Assembly: GCA_029964075.1 (NCBI GenBank)
Contig: CM057149.1
Location: 7,388,465 to 7,452,464, forward strand
DNA from: Patiria pectinifera
Taxonomy: Eukaryota; Echinodermata; Asteroidea; Valvatida; Asterinidae
Length of the DNA stretch: 64,000 nucleotides
Reading direction: 5' to 3'
Translations under genes and position numbers: made by a program
Notes under the pieces: model-generated
What the model was told of the DNA's origin: nothing
Databases searched by the model: none
The model's input: the letters and a program-made list of their open reading frames with translations, nothing else
Shown: piece after piece, positions 10,201 to 23,200 of the stretch
How the letters are laid out: the number at the start of each line of letters is the position of its first letter
Numbering within the stretch: position 1 is the stretch's first letter

Positions 10201-12729
10201 CTCACTTTTTCCGGGATTCTATAAATGTGTCGAGATATATGTTGGGTACTGAGGCCCAAATTCTGTTAAATTTGTAACAGAATGCATGTGAAAAATTAAT
10301 ATTGGGTATATATCATCTTGAAACTAGTCAAAAATCGGGCGACGGAATTTTTGGGCGCATTTTGTTTTGTAAACTCCTCCATTGTGGCAATATTTTATGA
10401 CGGGTTCGCGCCTGCACATATCACAATCAGATCTGATTCGTGTCAAAGTGAAAAAAAAACCTTTTTAATAATGGTCTAGAACACCCAACAAATTTGATGA
10501 CCAGGGATAAATTGAACTCACCGAAACTGCATTTTGACTAACTCCACAAGGGCAAGATGTTGGGGGGGGGTGTTAAACCTAAATATGTTAAGCTCGACGT
10601 TCTCTGTTCTGGAAGAGAAATGCTTTGGAACTAATCAAACTTACTTAATATCATGTCATTCATTATGGGAAACAATAAGAATAAATACAGAGAAGAAACC
10701 ACTCGGATGACTTATATGCATTATTTATTGGACAAAATAACACAGGTAGGAACGCATACAATGAAAAGTTAGCGAAATGTAGAAAAAAAATTTTTTAATG
10801 GGACACCAGTGAATTAATATTGTTGTATGATACAACAATATTAAATCATTGGTATCCCATTTATTATAAAACTTTGCTAACCATCAAACCATCTTATCCG
10901 GATGCAGTTTGCTTTAGCATCTCATAAAGAAGAACATTTAAGTAGATATGAAAACAAAGGATTTGCATCAAAATACATGTAAATCCAGGAATCAGAACGA
11001 AACATGTTATTTTATTTCGGTAGCAAACCTCTTGAGTGAGTTTGTGAGGTTCTTTGTGAGGCTCTGAAAAGAACCTCACAAACCCACAAAAGAGATTGGT
11101 CACGTGGTGCTACCGCAAAACGTCATCGTATTGCTATCTTCACCATGCAAACCTTCAAATCTTATTTATTTGGTTTCATTTTTGGTCATATATAGACAAA
11201 CCAAAAACAATACTTACAAAACTATAACAATTGTTCTTAAAGGGAATGTACAACATTTGCTTTTGCTGCAATTTTCAGAAAAAAATGGATTTGGAGGATT
11301 AGTATGTTATATAAAATATTGTTAAACTGACTTGTTTCATGTTTTGGGCTTGTAGATGCTGGAAAAACCAAGAAAACCTATCATGTTCTTGTAATCTGGT
11401 TCCCTGACCCAACTTAAGATGAAACGAAGCAATTAATACACTTTGGGGAATTGTAAGGTCAGAGAATCAGTCAAGCAGGCTTGTACCCCTTCACAGGTGT
11501 GTGATCAATCGCAAAGAAAAGTCAGAATAACTAAATATGAAAAGGTAAGAACAGTTTTTGACAAAAGCCAGTTTTCTCCAACGTTGGTCGGCCGACCAGC
11601 GTTGGAAAAATTGTAGTTTTTCTTGAAAATGTCAGCCCACCAGAAGCCACGATTTTAAAGGATGCTTTAGACTGTCAGTCCCTAACAATTCAGTAAGGTA
11701 TTTCATGATAATTTGATCATTTCGTTTTTTGATGTTTGCAAATGTTGTATTTTCCCTTTAATTGTTCCCTTCTACTCAATTGACTAATCCCGAGATAATA
11801 ATCAAACACAATCATCATTATTTGGATCCTAAACGTGTTTTAGGTTTTGTTTTTTAAAGTTCCCATATTTACAAAACTTACAGTCACAGTCAAGGCATAT
11901 TTAACCAGGTCAATTTACTTAAACTGCAAAATAGTTTTAATTGATGAAACTAATATTTTACGAGAACCCATTTCATGTTGGTCCCAAGTAAGTTCAATGG
12001 AAGACTAAACAAGCCGAAATGAGCAAAAACTGTGTAAACGGTTGTGTAAAGTACCATTATATTTCTGAAAGATTGAGACTAGTTCGCCATTTGACCAATT
12101 ATCTTCTACACCTGTGTAATGTAAATACACAAGAGTATTAATATTGTCAACATCTACTCTTTTATATGAAATATTTCATCTTTTTGAAGGTATATCCTGT
12201 CCCTGATCTTAATAGATTATATTCCTAATCTGTATATTTTAACAAAAAAGTGTCATATTATTTTCTTCTATATTTTGCCGTCTGGACTCCTATGGAAAAA
12301 GGCTTTGATTTGGGTTGCATAGCATCTCCAATGCAAAAAAATATTATCGTGGGGCCGAATAAAACAAAACGAAAAGCAAATAATGCCATTACTAAACATT
12401 AGTGGAAACTTTAGATGTTTCAGACCCCATTTGAAAAAAAAACTATTGCGGTGAAACTCGAAATAAAGGTTTACAGAACAGTCCAGTATAAAGTACATCT
12501 TCAAAAGCAGGGCCTTTAGAAGGTAAATCCTAAATGAATAAGAAAAACGGACAAACAATATCTCCTTCTTTTGAAAATCCCTTCCCCCTCGTCCTTCAGC
12601 CCCATTATGTTTACTTAGCTCTGTTAGTGCCCTCTGGTATGATAACGTTTGATGTAGCTGCATATTAATTAACGGACTGCACTCGGACTCGGACTAGGAG
12701 GTCTCGGACTTGGATTTTCCGACTCGAAC
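10201..12729. other. Intergenic DNA between gene A and the UBA-UBX gene
   Basis: AT-rich DNA downstream of gene A's stop codon and upstream of the UBA-UBX start. A short foldback lies at about 10,767-10,882. I see no exon with convincing splice sites and no RNA gene. Confidence 0.55.
10767..10882. repeat. Short perfect hairpin / mini-foldback
   Basis: The inner arms are GAATTAATATTGTTGTAT and its near complement, around ATGATAC at about 10,829. TAATGGGACACC pairs with GGTATCCCATTTA outside that. The outer GTTAGC and GCTAAC also pair. It is probably a small MITE remnant. Confidence 0.6.
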
Positions 12730-12795
12730 TCAGATTTCGAACTCGAACTCGGACTCGGACTCGGACTCGGACTCGGACTCGTACTCGAATTCGGA
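12672..12795. repeat. GACTCG hexanucleotide array at the 3' end of gene A
   Basis: Tandem and degenerate GACTCG units overlap the stop codon of gene A. Read on the minus strand they encode the Glu-Ser/Glu-Phe tail that replaces the normal LRR C-terminus found in genes B and C. Confidence 0.85.
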
Positions 12796-15700
12796 CTCGC
12801 ATGTGGTGGACTCGACTTCAACACTACTAAGTGATGCAGCGATGAGTTGAATGTCTGCATCACTCAACCAACACTCTTTTAAGACCAGCTTTTTCAGTTG
12901 TTTCAGGCACTTTAGGTGAGACCATGCATCCGAGCGAGTCAGGGGTACATTTCCAGACAGATCCAGTTCGACCAGATTTGACATTTCACAAGGCCATGCA
13001 GCGATGACTTTGATGTCTGCAGTTCTCATTAAAGACCACCGCAAATCCACCTTTTGCAGTTGTTTTGGGCACTTTATGTGAGACCTTGCACTCGAACCAG
13101 CCAAGGACTCATTTCCAGACAGATCCAGTTCAAACAGAGTTGGTATGACACTTAGTGATGCAGTGATAAGTTCAATGTCTGAATAACTCAATGAGCACCG
13201 CCTTAACACCAGCTTTTTCAGTTGTTTCAGGCACTTTAGGTGAGACCATGCACCCGAGCGAGCCAAGGACTCATTTCCAGACAGATCCAGTTCAAACAGA
13301 GTTGGTATGACACTTAGTGATGCAGTGATAAGTTCAATGTCTGAATAACTCAATGAGCACCGCCTTAACACCAGCTTTTTCAGTTGTTTCAGGCACTTTA
13401 GGTGAGACCATGCACCCGAGCGAGCCAGGGATTTATTTCTAGACAGATCCAGTTCAACCAGAGTTGGTATGCCACTAAGTGATGCAGCGATTAGTTCGAT
13501 ATCTGCATTTCTCAATGAGCACCGCTGTAAGGTCAGTTTTGTCAATTGTTTCAGGCACTTTAGGTGAGACCATGTTCTTGAACCAGCCAGGGATACATTT
13601 ATGGACAGATCCAGTTCAACCAGAGTTTGTATGTCACTAAATGATGCAGCGATGAGTTCAATGTCTGCATCACTCAACAAACACTCTTTTAAGACCAGCT
13701 TTTTCAGTTGTTTCAGGCACTTTAGGTGAGGCCATGCACTTGTACCGGCCAGGGATAAATTTCTAGACAGATCCAGTTCAACCAGAGTTGGTATGTCACT
13801 AAGTGATGCAGTAATGGGTTTAATGTCTGCATCACTCACCCAACACTCTTTTAAGACCAGCTTTTTCAGTTGTTTCAGGCACTTTAGGTGAGACCATGCA
13901 CTTGAACCAGCCAGGGAATTTCTAGACAGATCCAGTTCAACCAGAGTTGGTATGTCACAAAGTGATTCAGCAATGTGTTTAATATCTTCATCTATTAATG
14001 AGCTGCTGCTTATTCGCAATCGCATCAGATGTTTCAGTACCTGCAATGCAGGTGACCATTCAGCTGCTTTGCCACTAAGGTTTGCAATATATTCAATTGT
14101 CAAATCAACCAAGTCAGGTCTTCTTCCTATTGCTCTTACAATATTTGCCACATCAGGACCTCGAAATTTACTTGACGGGAGATACAGTCGTATGCCAGAA
14201 CGGATCTCACACGGAACTACTTCAAAGCGTGAACCATCACATTCATTAATTAGACGGCAATGCCCAAGATTTGGCAAACAGCCAGCTACAGCAGCAATAC
14301 TTATCACATCCTCCACTTCTAAGCCACAGTCATATAGTGTCAGTATCTTCAGGTGTGTCAGCTGCTTTAACTTGGACAATGACACACCTGAGCCAGCCAG
14401 GGGATTCTTAGACACATGCAAATGAACCAGATTGGTACTCAGTGATGCAGCAATGTGTTCAATGTCTTTGCCTCTCAATGAGCATTTTTCAAAGTCTATT
14501 CGTTCCAGACATTTCAGTTCTTGTAATGCAGGTGACCACTCAGCTGCTGTACCGCGAAGTCCTTGAACACGATCAATGACCACTTCGACTATGTCACTCC
14601 TGCTACCCATGGCCTTCAGAATATCTGCTACGTCAGAAGCAGTGAATAACTGACCCAAGAGGTTTATCTTCAAACCTGTATCACATGTTGAGACTCGAAA
14701 CACATCATCAACAGTACAGTGGATAAGCTTTGGCATACAGCCAACTAGAGAAGCGATCCGTATCACATCCTCTATTTTTAAACAGCAGTTTTGTAAGTGT
14801 AATTGCTTCCAATAGTTCAGTTCTGGTAATGCAGGCGACCACTCAGCTCCTGTACCACCAAATCTTTGATGAACACGATCAATGACCACTTCGTCTATGT
14901 TACTCTTGCTATAATGTTTAGACAGGTGAAGTTCTGTCAGTGTAGGTGTATCACAAAGAGATTCAGTAATTAGCTTAACATCAGCGCTTGTCAGTGCACA
15001 ACGTTCAAAAATCAACTTGTCTAGTTGCTTTAGTTCCTTGAACTGAGAAGTCCATAATGCTGCTGTGCCTTGCAGTCCCTCAATTGCTGTCATACACAAT
15101 GTAACCGTGTCTGCTCTGTTAGCCAGTGCCTTCAAGATGCGTTTCATTTCTGTACCATTTAATGACATCCCGTGTAGGTCCAGCATAATGCCATATCCCA
15201 ATGGGTGTATCCATAAATGTCCCGTCTCACTCAGTTCCATCAAGTTTGGCATATCACTTAGTGTTAGGGCAATGTGCTTTATATCATCAACCGTCAGACA
15301 GCCGTCCAGCTTCAAAATCCGCAGATGTTTTTTGTTTAACAGTGGCATCCACGAATGCACAAAACCCCTTAAAGCTTCATTGTGCGAAAGGTCTAATTCA
15401 GTCAACTTGTCAGCCTTGCTCAGTGATGATGCAATTTCTGTCATACTTTCAGTGGTTAAAGAGCATCCCCGCAATCTGACAACAGAAATATTAGGCATGT
15501 TGTAAATGGCGAATGCCAAATCTTCAGTACACCTTTCCAAGCTATAGAAATCGAAAGTTAATTCCTTAACTTTGTCAAGGTAAATATTACCGGTGTACTT
15601 CGCCTGGTTACCAACATGTTTGAGAAACCACACAAAGGAGTTCACATCACGGCTGTTGATATAGTCTGTGTTTATCGCTTCAGTTATGACTGAGTGTACG

Positions 15701-17264
15701 AATACCTCTGATAATATATTTTCTGCCTGACTCTCAAAGTAACAATTCAAGGCCATGTTTAATGCTGTATTTTCAGTCCCCTGTGTACAGGTAAGACTAC
15801 TCTCATCATTGATCCTCTTCTGCAACATCTGCAAGACTTTAATAGTACATGCTTCATTGTCACCACAACAAAAGCGCAGCAGATAGTGAAACTTCTCCAT
15901 GTCATCGAGTTTATAAAGATTCGTTTGAAATTCGTCAGCGTCTGATTTCTGTAAGCTTTGCAGGTAAACAGCAGCACAGAATTCTTGAATTGTTTTGTGG
16001 ATAAACTGTATGTTGTTATGAGTGTCCAACCCTATTAAGACCCTCTGGCTTGTAAGGATACCGGCCTTCAGAGCTTTATCAAGCACACTCTTCTCAAACT
16101 CTCTTTCTTGAAATGAAAGCCGCTGCAATGGAGACACTAGGCCATGGAAAGCAACCTTTCCGACTGCAACAAGGATCTCTGGTATTTCCTCCTCCGGTAT
16201 ACATTTTCTCTTGAATATGTATTTATGAGCCTCCCAATATAAGCGTGATATTGTGTTTGGTAGTGTGGATTTTTGTTTCCATAATAAACACATTAAAAGG
16301 AGCAGCATTGGGCTATGGGCTAAATCAAAAAGGACACCTGATGATTTAATTGTTTGGAAAAGAGTGTCGGCATCATGGGGGCTTTTAGAAAAAAACTTTC
16401 CCAAGTAATTCCTAACATCTTGCTCATAGAACCCCAAAACCTTCACATGGGTGAAAGGTTTTCCAACCAGTGATCTGCCGACCAATGTGCCAAAATGAGA
16501 GGTACGGGTTGTTATAACCACATCAATGTCTGCTCCAACTTTTCGGTTTAGAATTTGCAGGATGGATCCGAATGATTTATTATCAAGTTTGGTGGTCATC
16601 AACTCATCAAAGCCATCCAGAAGAATTAACACCTTTTCAGGATTCTTGAAAATAAAGCATTTCAGGTGGTTTTTGTCGATAACGTTAGGATCGATGAGCT
16701 GCTCATATAGAGAGTCAATCAGATCTGCAGTTTGTTCCAGTGCACTCATTCTCAGAACAAAAACAAGCTTATATTTTTCCAGAGGGCCAGATAAGCCACT
16801 TGCCCAGTCGTAAGCAATTTTCCCAATCAGGGTTGTTTTCCCCAGACCTGCCAATCCCTTAAAAATTATACGATTGATAACAACACCTCCTTCGTTTTGA
16901 ACAAGGAAAGCCTCCTGATATGTCATCTCCTTACCCATTTCATTATTACCCCCCGGTCCTGATTGATCACCACCTTCATCATTATCATCATCAGCATCCC
17001 CGTCCTCATTATCATCATTACTAACTAATTGTAAATTTGTGTATATTTTCATGATATGCCTCATGTCATCATCAACCCATGGAATCATTTGCACGTAACT
17101 GCCCTGGGTCTTGTACACCTTCTTGAGTGCCTCTTCACACAGATCTGCTGCAGCGTCTGCTGCTGCATCGATGGATGGACTGGTATCTTGATTTGCTTGT
17201 ACTGATGGGCCGCTTACCTCAGGTTGGATGTATTGTGCAGGGTGTTGATTATTTCCCATTGCTC
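12730..17264 (-). CDS. Gene A last exon: NACHT and LRR
   Basis: This is a 1,511-codon exon. After a linker shared with genes B and C (DLCEEALKKVYKT, then QMIPWVDD) comes an acidic insert of Asp/Glu/Gly absent from B and C, coded by a TCA/ATC-type repeat at 16,960-17,035. NACHT motifs seen are Walker A GLAGLGKTTLIGK (near 16,850), Walker B VLILLDGFDELM (near 16,610) and sensor 1 VVITTRTSHFG (near 16,510). From about 15,500 down to 12,830 there are many LRRs in alternating pairs, with the pattern LxxLxLxxCSLxxxDIxxIAASL then PTLVELDLSxN. The acceptor is a pyrimidine tract ending CAACAG, and the border is phase 1. Confidence 0.9.
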
Positions 17265-20200
17265 CTGTTGAAAAAGTGAATTCACGCACAACTTTGTGGA
17301 ATAGTTTTTAAAATAATTTCCCAAAATATGTCAAACAGAAATATGGACCGGGGTTTACAAGATAATGACATTTTATCAAAATGGGGATCACGTTTATCTG
17401 TAAACCACACACCAGCCCCTTTTGTCATACCAGCCCCTTGTTCCCCCTCCCCTCAATTTGTCAAGTCCACATCTGATTATGCCGTATAATATGAGCTATT
17501 AAAATTGACTGTAACAATGATCTGTTTTATTTTATTTAGTTATATCCTTTGTGTTTTCATGAAATTCTCTTGTCAATTTAAAACGAGAATTTACATATTT
17601 CGGATTTTGTTGTTGAGGGAGGGGGTTCCTTGCCGATATATGATCTTCGCATGTCGACCGAGTGCATGTCCGTTTTAAAGTTGTTTTACCCCCATATGAA
17701 GGTAGGAGTGTGGAAGGTAAGAGGCCGTGTGTTCATACACTTGTGCTTTTCAGATGACTTGCATTTATATCGTACATTATCTACAGTATCCAATCGGTGT
17801 GTCGTAAAAGTAAACCCAACGGTCGAAAGTAGTACTGCTGTTTGTGGTAAATTTGATGAAGGGATGGCATTTTGAATTTCAATCTTTAAATACACAAGTA
17901 CTGAAACTATTTTACAGAGTTGTAACCAAGTCATTTTTCCCAAGTCAAGTCAAGTTGAATCAAGTCCCAAGTCAAATTTTAGCTACTCAAGTCAAGTCTC
18001 AAGTCAATAATTGTTTCTCAAAGTCAAGTCAAGTCAAGTCTCAAGTCCATTTTTCACAAGTCAAGTCCCTAGTCGATTTTTGTCAAGTCGAATCTTGAGT
18101 CGTTTTTTTTTAAATATTAGATGCACATACTACGTGGTAATTCGATGACTTTAGGGAGAAAATTTCATCCAAAGACAATCACCCCTAAAAGTAGTCACCG
18201 TGGCCCATTTCAAAGAAAAGAAAGAAAGCCTGCGCTCCATTGCAGAAAAAAAGCAATTCTGGGATCCCATTTCATGATCTAAATCTCACGGAAATTCGAG
18301 CTCGCAGTCTTGTGCACGACATTAACCAATATTGCTTACAGAGCCTCAAGTTTATGGCCCATAAAATGCTCTAATAACAACCATTTTGGGCGTTTAAAAT
18401 TGTGATTTTTCCCGCGTAAGCAATATCGGGCCTGTTTACAGGTCTGCACCCATAGAGGAACAAATTACAAGACTGTAATAACTATAAATAGCGCCCTCAT
18501 ATTGTGTCCACCATACTGCAATCCAATGGCCTACAGTTGTACCAAAGAAAATTAGTGACTTTCTAGCTGTCGGAACTGGAAATTCGTCATTGTTAATACC
18601 ACCTTCGCCCTGCCCCTTCACCCTAAAAAAATACATTTACACTTGATCTCAGATATCAAACTATTTTCTAGTATCGAACAAGATTATATTTACCTGGTTT
18701 AAATATGATATTAACTCTACTTGAACCAACAATGACAGGGTTCTGGTTACCACTGATTTTGCCGATGCTTCCTAAGCTGGCTCTACCTCTTCGTATTTAT
18801 TTCATCATCCTTAATTTTCTACTTAATTTTCGAGTGGTAATCCGATGACTTTAGGAAGGAAATTTTATCCAAAGATTATGACTCCAAAAGTAGTCACCGC
18901 ACGTGGCCCATCGCCATTAAAAAAAAACGAAGCCTGCGCTCCATTGCAGAAAAAAGCAATTCTAGGACCCCTTTCCATGATCGGAATTTTACAGAAATTC
19001 GAGCTCGCAGTCTTGTGCACGGCTTTAACCGATATAGCTTACAGAGCTTCAAGTTTATGGCCCATAAAATGCTCTAATAACAAACATTTAGGGCATTCGA
19101 AATTGTGATTTTGCCCGTGTAAGCAATTATGGGCCTTTTTACCAGTCTGCACCCATAGAGAAAGAAATTACAAGACTTAAATCACTATAAATAGCGCCCT
19201 CATATTGTGTCCACCATATACTGCCATGCAATGGCCTACAGTTGTACCAAAGAAAATGTGTGACTATCTAGCTTTCGGAACTGGAAATTCTTCCAAGTTA
19301 ATACCACCCTCGCCCTGCCCCTTCACCCTAAAAATACATTAAAACTTGATTTCAGATATCAAACTACTTTATTGTATCGAACAAGATTATATTTACCTGG
19401 TCCCTCCAAAGGCAAGTTGTAATTGATATTAACTCCACTTGAACCAACAATAATAGGGTTTTGGCTGCCGCTGATTGTGTGGATGCTTCCTATGTTGGCT
19501 CCACCTCCTTGTGGGTAATCTACAATCAAAAGCAAGTATTAAAGTATTTTTCAATTCAATTCAATAATGGTTTATCAAAACATGTTTAAAACTGAATTGT
19601 ACATGTGAACTTCATATCTGATAAAAAAACAACCAACATAATATAATTACAAACAGAATATATTAAACTACAATGTACCTGTACATTAAAACAATAAATA
19701 CTTAAAAATATGTGGGCAATCGAACAGAATCCGAACTTGAGTTATGTATGTTAAATAAACATGTCATATGGCTTTTCTGCAAATTTGTATAAGTTTATAC
19801 TTATTTTGTCCATATGCAGTCATCTGAATGATGATTTTAATGTAAGAACAACTTTTCCTGACCTATTTGCTGCTTTTGGTTGCTCCACATTTTACATGTA
19901 TACCAAAACAATCCAAGATAATGTCGATATGACGTAAGCTTCAATTTCATGTAAAACATATACGTAACTATGTATTTACATAGCCAATACATTTTTAAGA
20001 ACATTTCTAGAGCATTTTCTAAACATTTATATTATGAACATTTTAGATAATAATAATAATAATAATAGTGAACATTTACACCACGCCATATCTGTCAATA
20101 TGACACTCCTGACGTCACATGACAAATAATGACGTCATGATGTCACTTGCTTAAGACCAACCAAAGCCTAGGGTCTTGGTCTGTGCCTATTTATTATTTC

Positions 20201-23200
20201 ACGACTAATTATTCCACTGTGCCTACTTATTATTCCACGACTAATTTCTTTATATATAGGAATTCAAAATATACACCTTTATGCTTAGATGACGACTCGT
20301 GACAAATGATGACGTCATAATAACACACAATCTAGTATTGCCTGCAACAAGTCTCTGTATATGTTCATATCAAGTTCCAATCCAATTGGACTTACTTTCT
20401 TTAGATAAAAAATCTTAAAATATATACCTTTAAGATGACGTCATGTGACCATTGATGACATCATTATGGCTTATCTAGGACCAAGTTAACTTTAGGGTCT
20501 TTGCGTATGACTAATTTGCTGTACTTTGAGAGATGGAGAATAATTACTTGGTACGCACCAATTGATGACAGTTAAAAGTCAGTTTGATGATGGACATATT
20601 CACATTGGTTTGTGCAAGGAATGTCCATGTTGCTGCTTGGATGTTGAACATAGGATATGTGCATATATGTCTGTACAACGAATGTCCATATTTGTTTTAA
20701 ACTCCGGGAGGAGGCGTGATTGAGATGCCCCCTACCGTGAATCGCGCCGACGGATCCCATGAGAAGCTCTGCTAGGTTACGGTCTGGTGATACACGGACA
20801 TTGGAAATGCCCTTACCTTTGTATGGCGAATGTTATATATCTGTATAAGATTGTACCTTTTGATAGGCTGGCCAAAGAGGCAGTGACTGATGCTAATACA
20901 GTTGTACTTCCTGTGTCAACTTGCTGTCTATCGCTTGCAAGTGTCTTTTCCTGTGAGTCTTCAGCTTCACTGCCAGCCATGTCTTGTCCGCCTCTCTTCC
21001 TTATTGTACCAGCAGCTGAGATACAAAGACAAAAACTTGAAACAGATCACTTGAAATAGTGGTTTGTCAAAGCTGAAAGATAATATTGTTGAAGAAGCAA
21101 ATTGCCATGTGTGAATCAAATCAAATGACAATATGTTAACGATAGTATTACCGGTCTCTGACGGGGTACTAGCGGCAGTACCGACTACTGCCGATAACAC
21201 CTGTTGCCTTGTCTCACCCAGGCTCTTTGTATTGGTTTCAGCTTCAGATGGTGATTTGTTGGCAGCTGTTCTTTTCCCCTTTTGTATCCTCCCAGAATTG
21301 TTGTCTTTCCTTGGCTGTTCTAATTTCTGAGTTTGTGTTTCCCCTGATGAGTGGGGAGCGGGTTCCTTAACTGCTGCTGAGGAGAGGGAAGTATTCTCTG
21401 AGCGATCTGAGTTTCCTTCCCGGCCACGGCTTGCCCTTGTTTTGGTAGCTTTTCTTTTTGCATTTTGAAGCCTTTCAGAATTGTTGTCTTTCTTTGGCTG
21501 TTCTAGTTTCTTTTCTTCTTTTTCCCCTGATGGGTTGCCAGCAGGTGCCTCAACTGCTGAGGAGATGGAAGAACCCGCTGAGTTCTTTTCACCAACAGAG
21601 CTTGTCGTTTTCTTGGTAGCTTCTCTTTTTTCCTTTTGTCTCCTCCCTGAATCGTTGTCTTTTCTTGGCTGTTCTAGTTTCTGTGTTTGTGTTTCCCCTG
21701 ATGGGTGACCAGCGGGTGCCTTAACTGCTGAGGAGATGGAAGAATCCTCCGAGTTATCTTCAATGCCAAGGCTTGTCCTTGTTTTGGTAGCTTTTTTTCC
21801 CCCCTTATGCCTCCTCCCTGAATCGTCTTTCCTTGGCTGTTCTGGTTTCTGTTCTTGTGTTTCCCCCGATGGTTGAACAGCGGATGCCTTAACTGCTGAC
21901 GTGATGGAAGAATCTTCTGAGTGATCAGAATGTTCTTGGCCCCCACTGTTTGTCCCTGTTTTGGTAGCTTTCCCTTTTTCATTTTGTCTCCTCTCTGAAT
22001 CATTGTCTTTCCTTGGCTGTTCCAGTTTTTGTTCTAGTGATTCTACTGACGGTTGCCCAGCGGGTGAATTTACTGCTGAGCATATGGAAAAGTCCTCAGA
22101 GCTATCCACAGTTACTTCACCGATACGGCTTGTCCTTCTCTTGGTAGCTTTTCTTTTTTCCTTTTGTTTCCTCGCTGAATCATTGTCTTTCCTTGGCTGT
22201 TCTAGGCTCTGTTCATGTTCCCCTGATGGGTGACAAGCACGTGCCTTAACTTTTGAGGAGATGGCAGAATCCTCCGGGGTATCCACATTTTCTTCACCGC
22301 CAAGGTGTTTCCCTGTCATAGGAGCTTTTCGTTTTCCTTTTTGTCTTCTTCTGGAATTGTCTTTCGTTGGCTGTTCTAGTTTCTGTTCTGGTGTTTCCCC
22401 TGATGGCTTGCCAGCAGTTGCCTTATCTGCTAAGGAGATGGAAGGGTCCTCCGAGCTACCCACATCTTCTTTACCGCCAAGGTGTGTCCCTGTCTTAGAA
22501 GCTTTTCTTTTTCCCTTTTGTCTTCTCCTGGAAATGTCTTTACTTGTCTGTTCTAGTTTCTGTTCTGGTGTTTCCCCTGATGGGATGCCAGCGGTTGCCT
22601 TAACTGCTGAGGAGATGGAAGGGTCCTCCGAGTTATCCACATTTTCCTCACCGACAAGGTGTTTCCCTGTTTTAGGAGCTTTTCTTTCTCCCTTTTGTCT
22701 TCTCCTGGAATTGTCTTTCGTTGGCTGTTCTGGTTTCTGTTCTTGTGTTGCCCCTGATGGGTGGGCAGTGGGTGCGTGAAGTGCTGAGGAGATGGAAGAG
22801 TCCTTCGAGTTAACCACGTTTTCTTCACCGCCACGGCTTTTCCTTCTCTTGGTGGCTTTTCTTTTTCCCTTTTGCCTCCTCGCTGAATCATTGTCAGTCC
22901 TTTCTGGTGAATCTCCTGAAGATACGGTTATAAACACATGTATTAAAATTGGCTCGCAAGAATCAGACAGTCAGATAGTTTCTCAAAGGATGACAACGCG
23001 TCACAAGTTCCTGAGTATATCATCATTACCTTGTCTACTAATAGGAGGTTGGAGAATCATTTTATTATCTTCTCTTGGATTATTCAGTAAACTAGCCGAC
23101 AATACAAGGTGAACTCTGACTAAACCACAAACTAGCCGAATTTTTTTGTCTACATAGGTAACTCATTACTGCTACAGAGATTACTCTTTACGCCAACAGA

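Larger units (their letters stand above)
17265..19396. other. Gene A last intron
   Basis: It holds a CAAGT-rich array (17,935-18,110), two degraded MITE copies, and a tandem duplication carrying a second copy of the RHIM-like exon. Its 17,630-17,830 part matches 62,815-63,570 of gene C except for the MITE found only in C. Confidence 0.7.

Noticed and set aside
13952-15505. Long open frames on the plus strand across the gene A LRR exon
   Set aside because: They are antisense to a strongly supported LRR/NACHT frame, have no domain, and arise from the repeated codon pattern. The same applies to plus-strand frames at 33,641-36,226 and 55,330-56,931.
20967-22937. Histone H1-like or mucin-like separate gene
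   Set aside because: The basic composition suggested it, but both borders are phase-1 splice sites that connect with the neighbouring exons of the NLR gene.
21133-23112. Plus-strand open frames rich in Phe, Leu, Ser and Cys
   Set aside because: They are antisense readings of the Lys/Arg/Glu array exon. They look hydrophobic only because Lys/Glu codons reverse to Phe/Leu/Ser. The same holds for 43,350-44,702.
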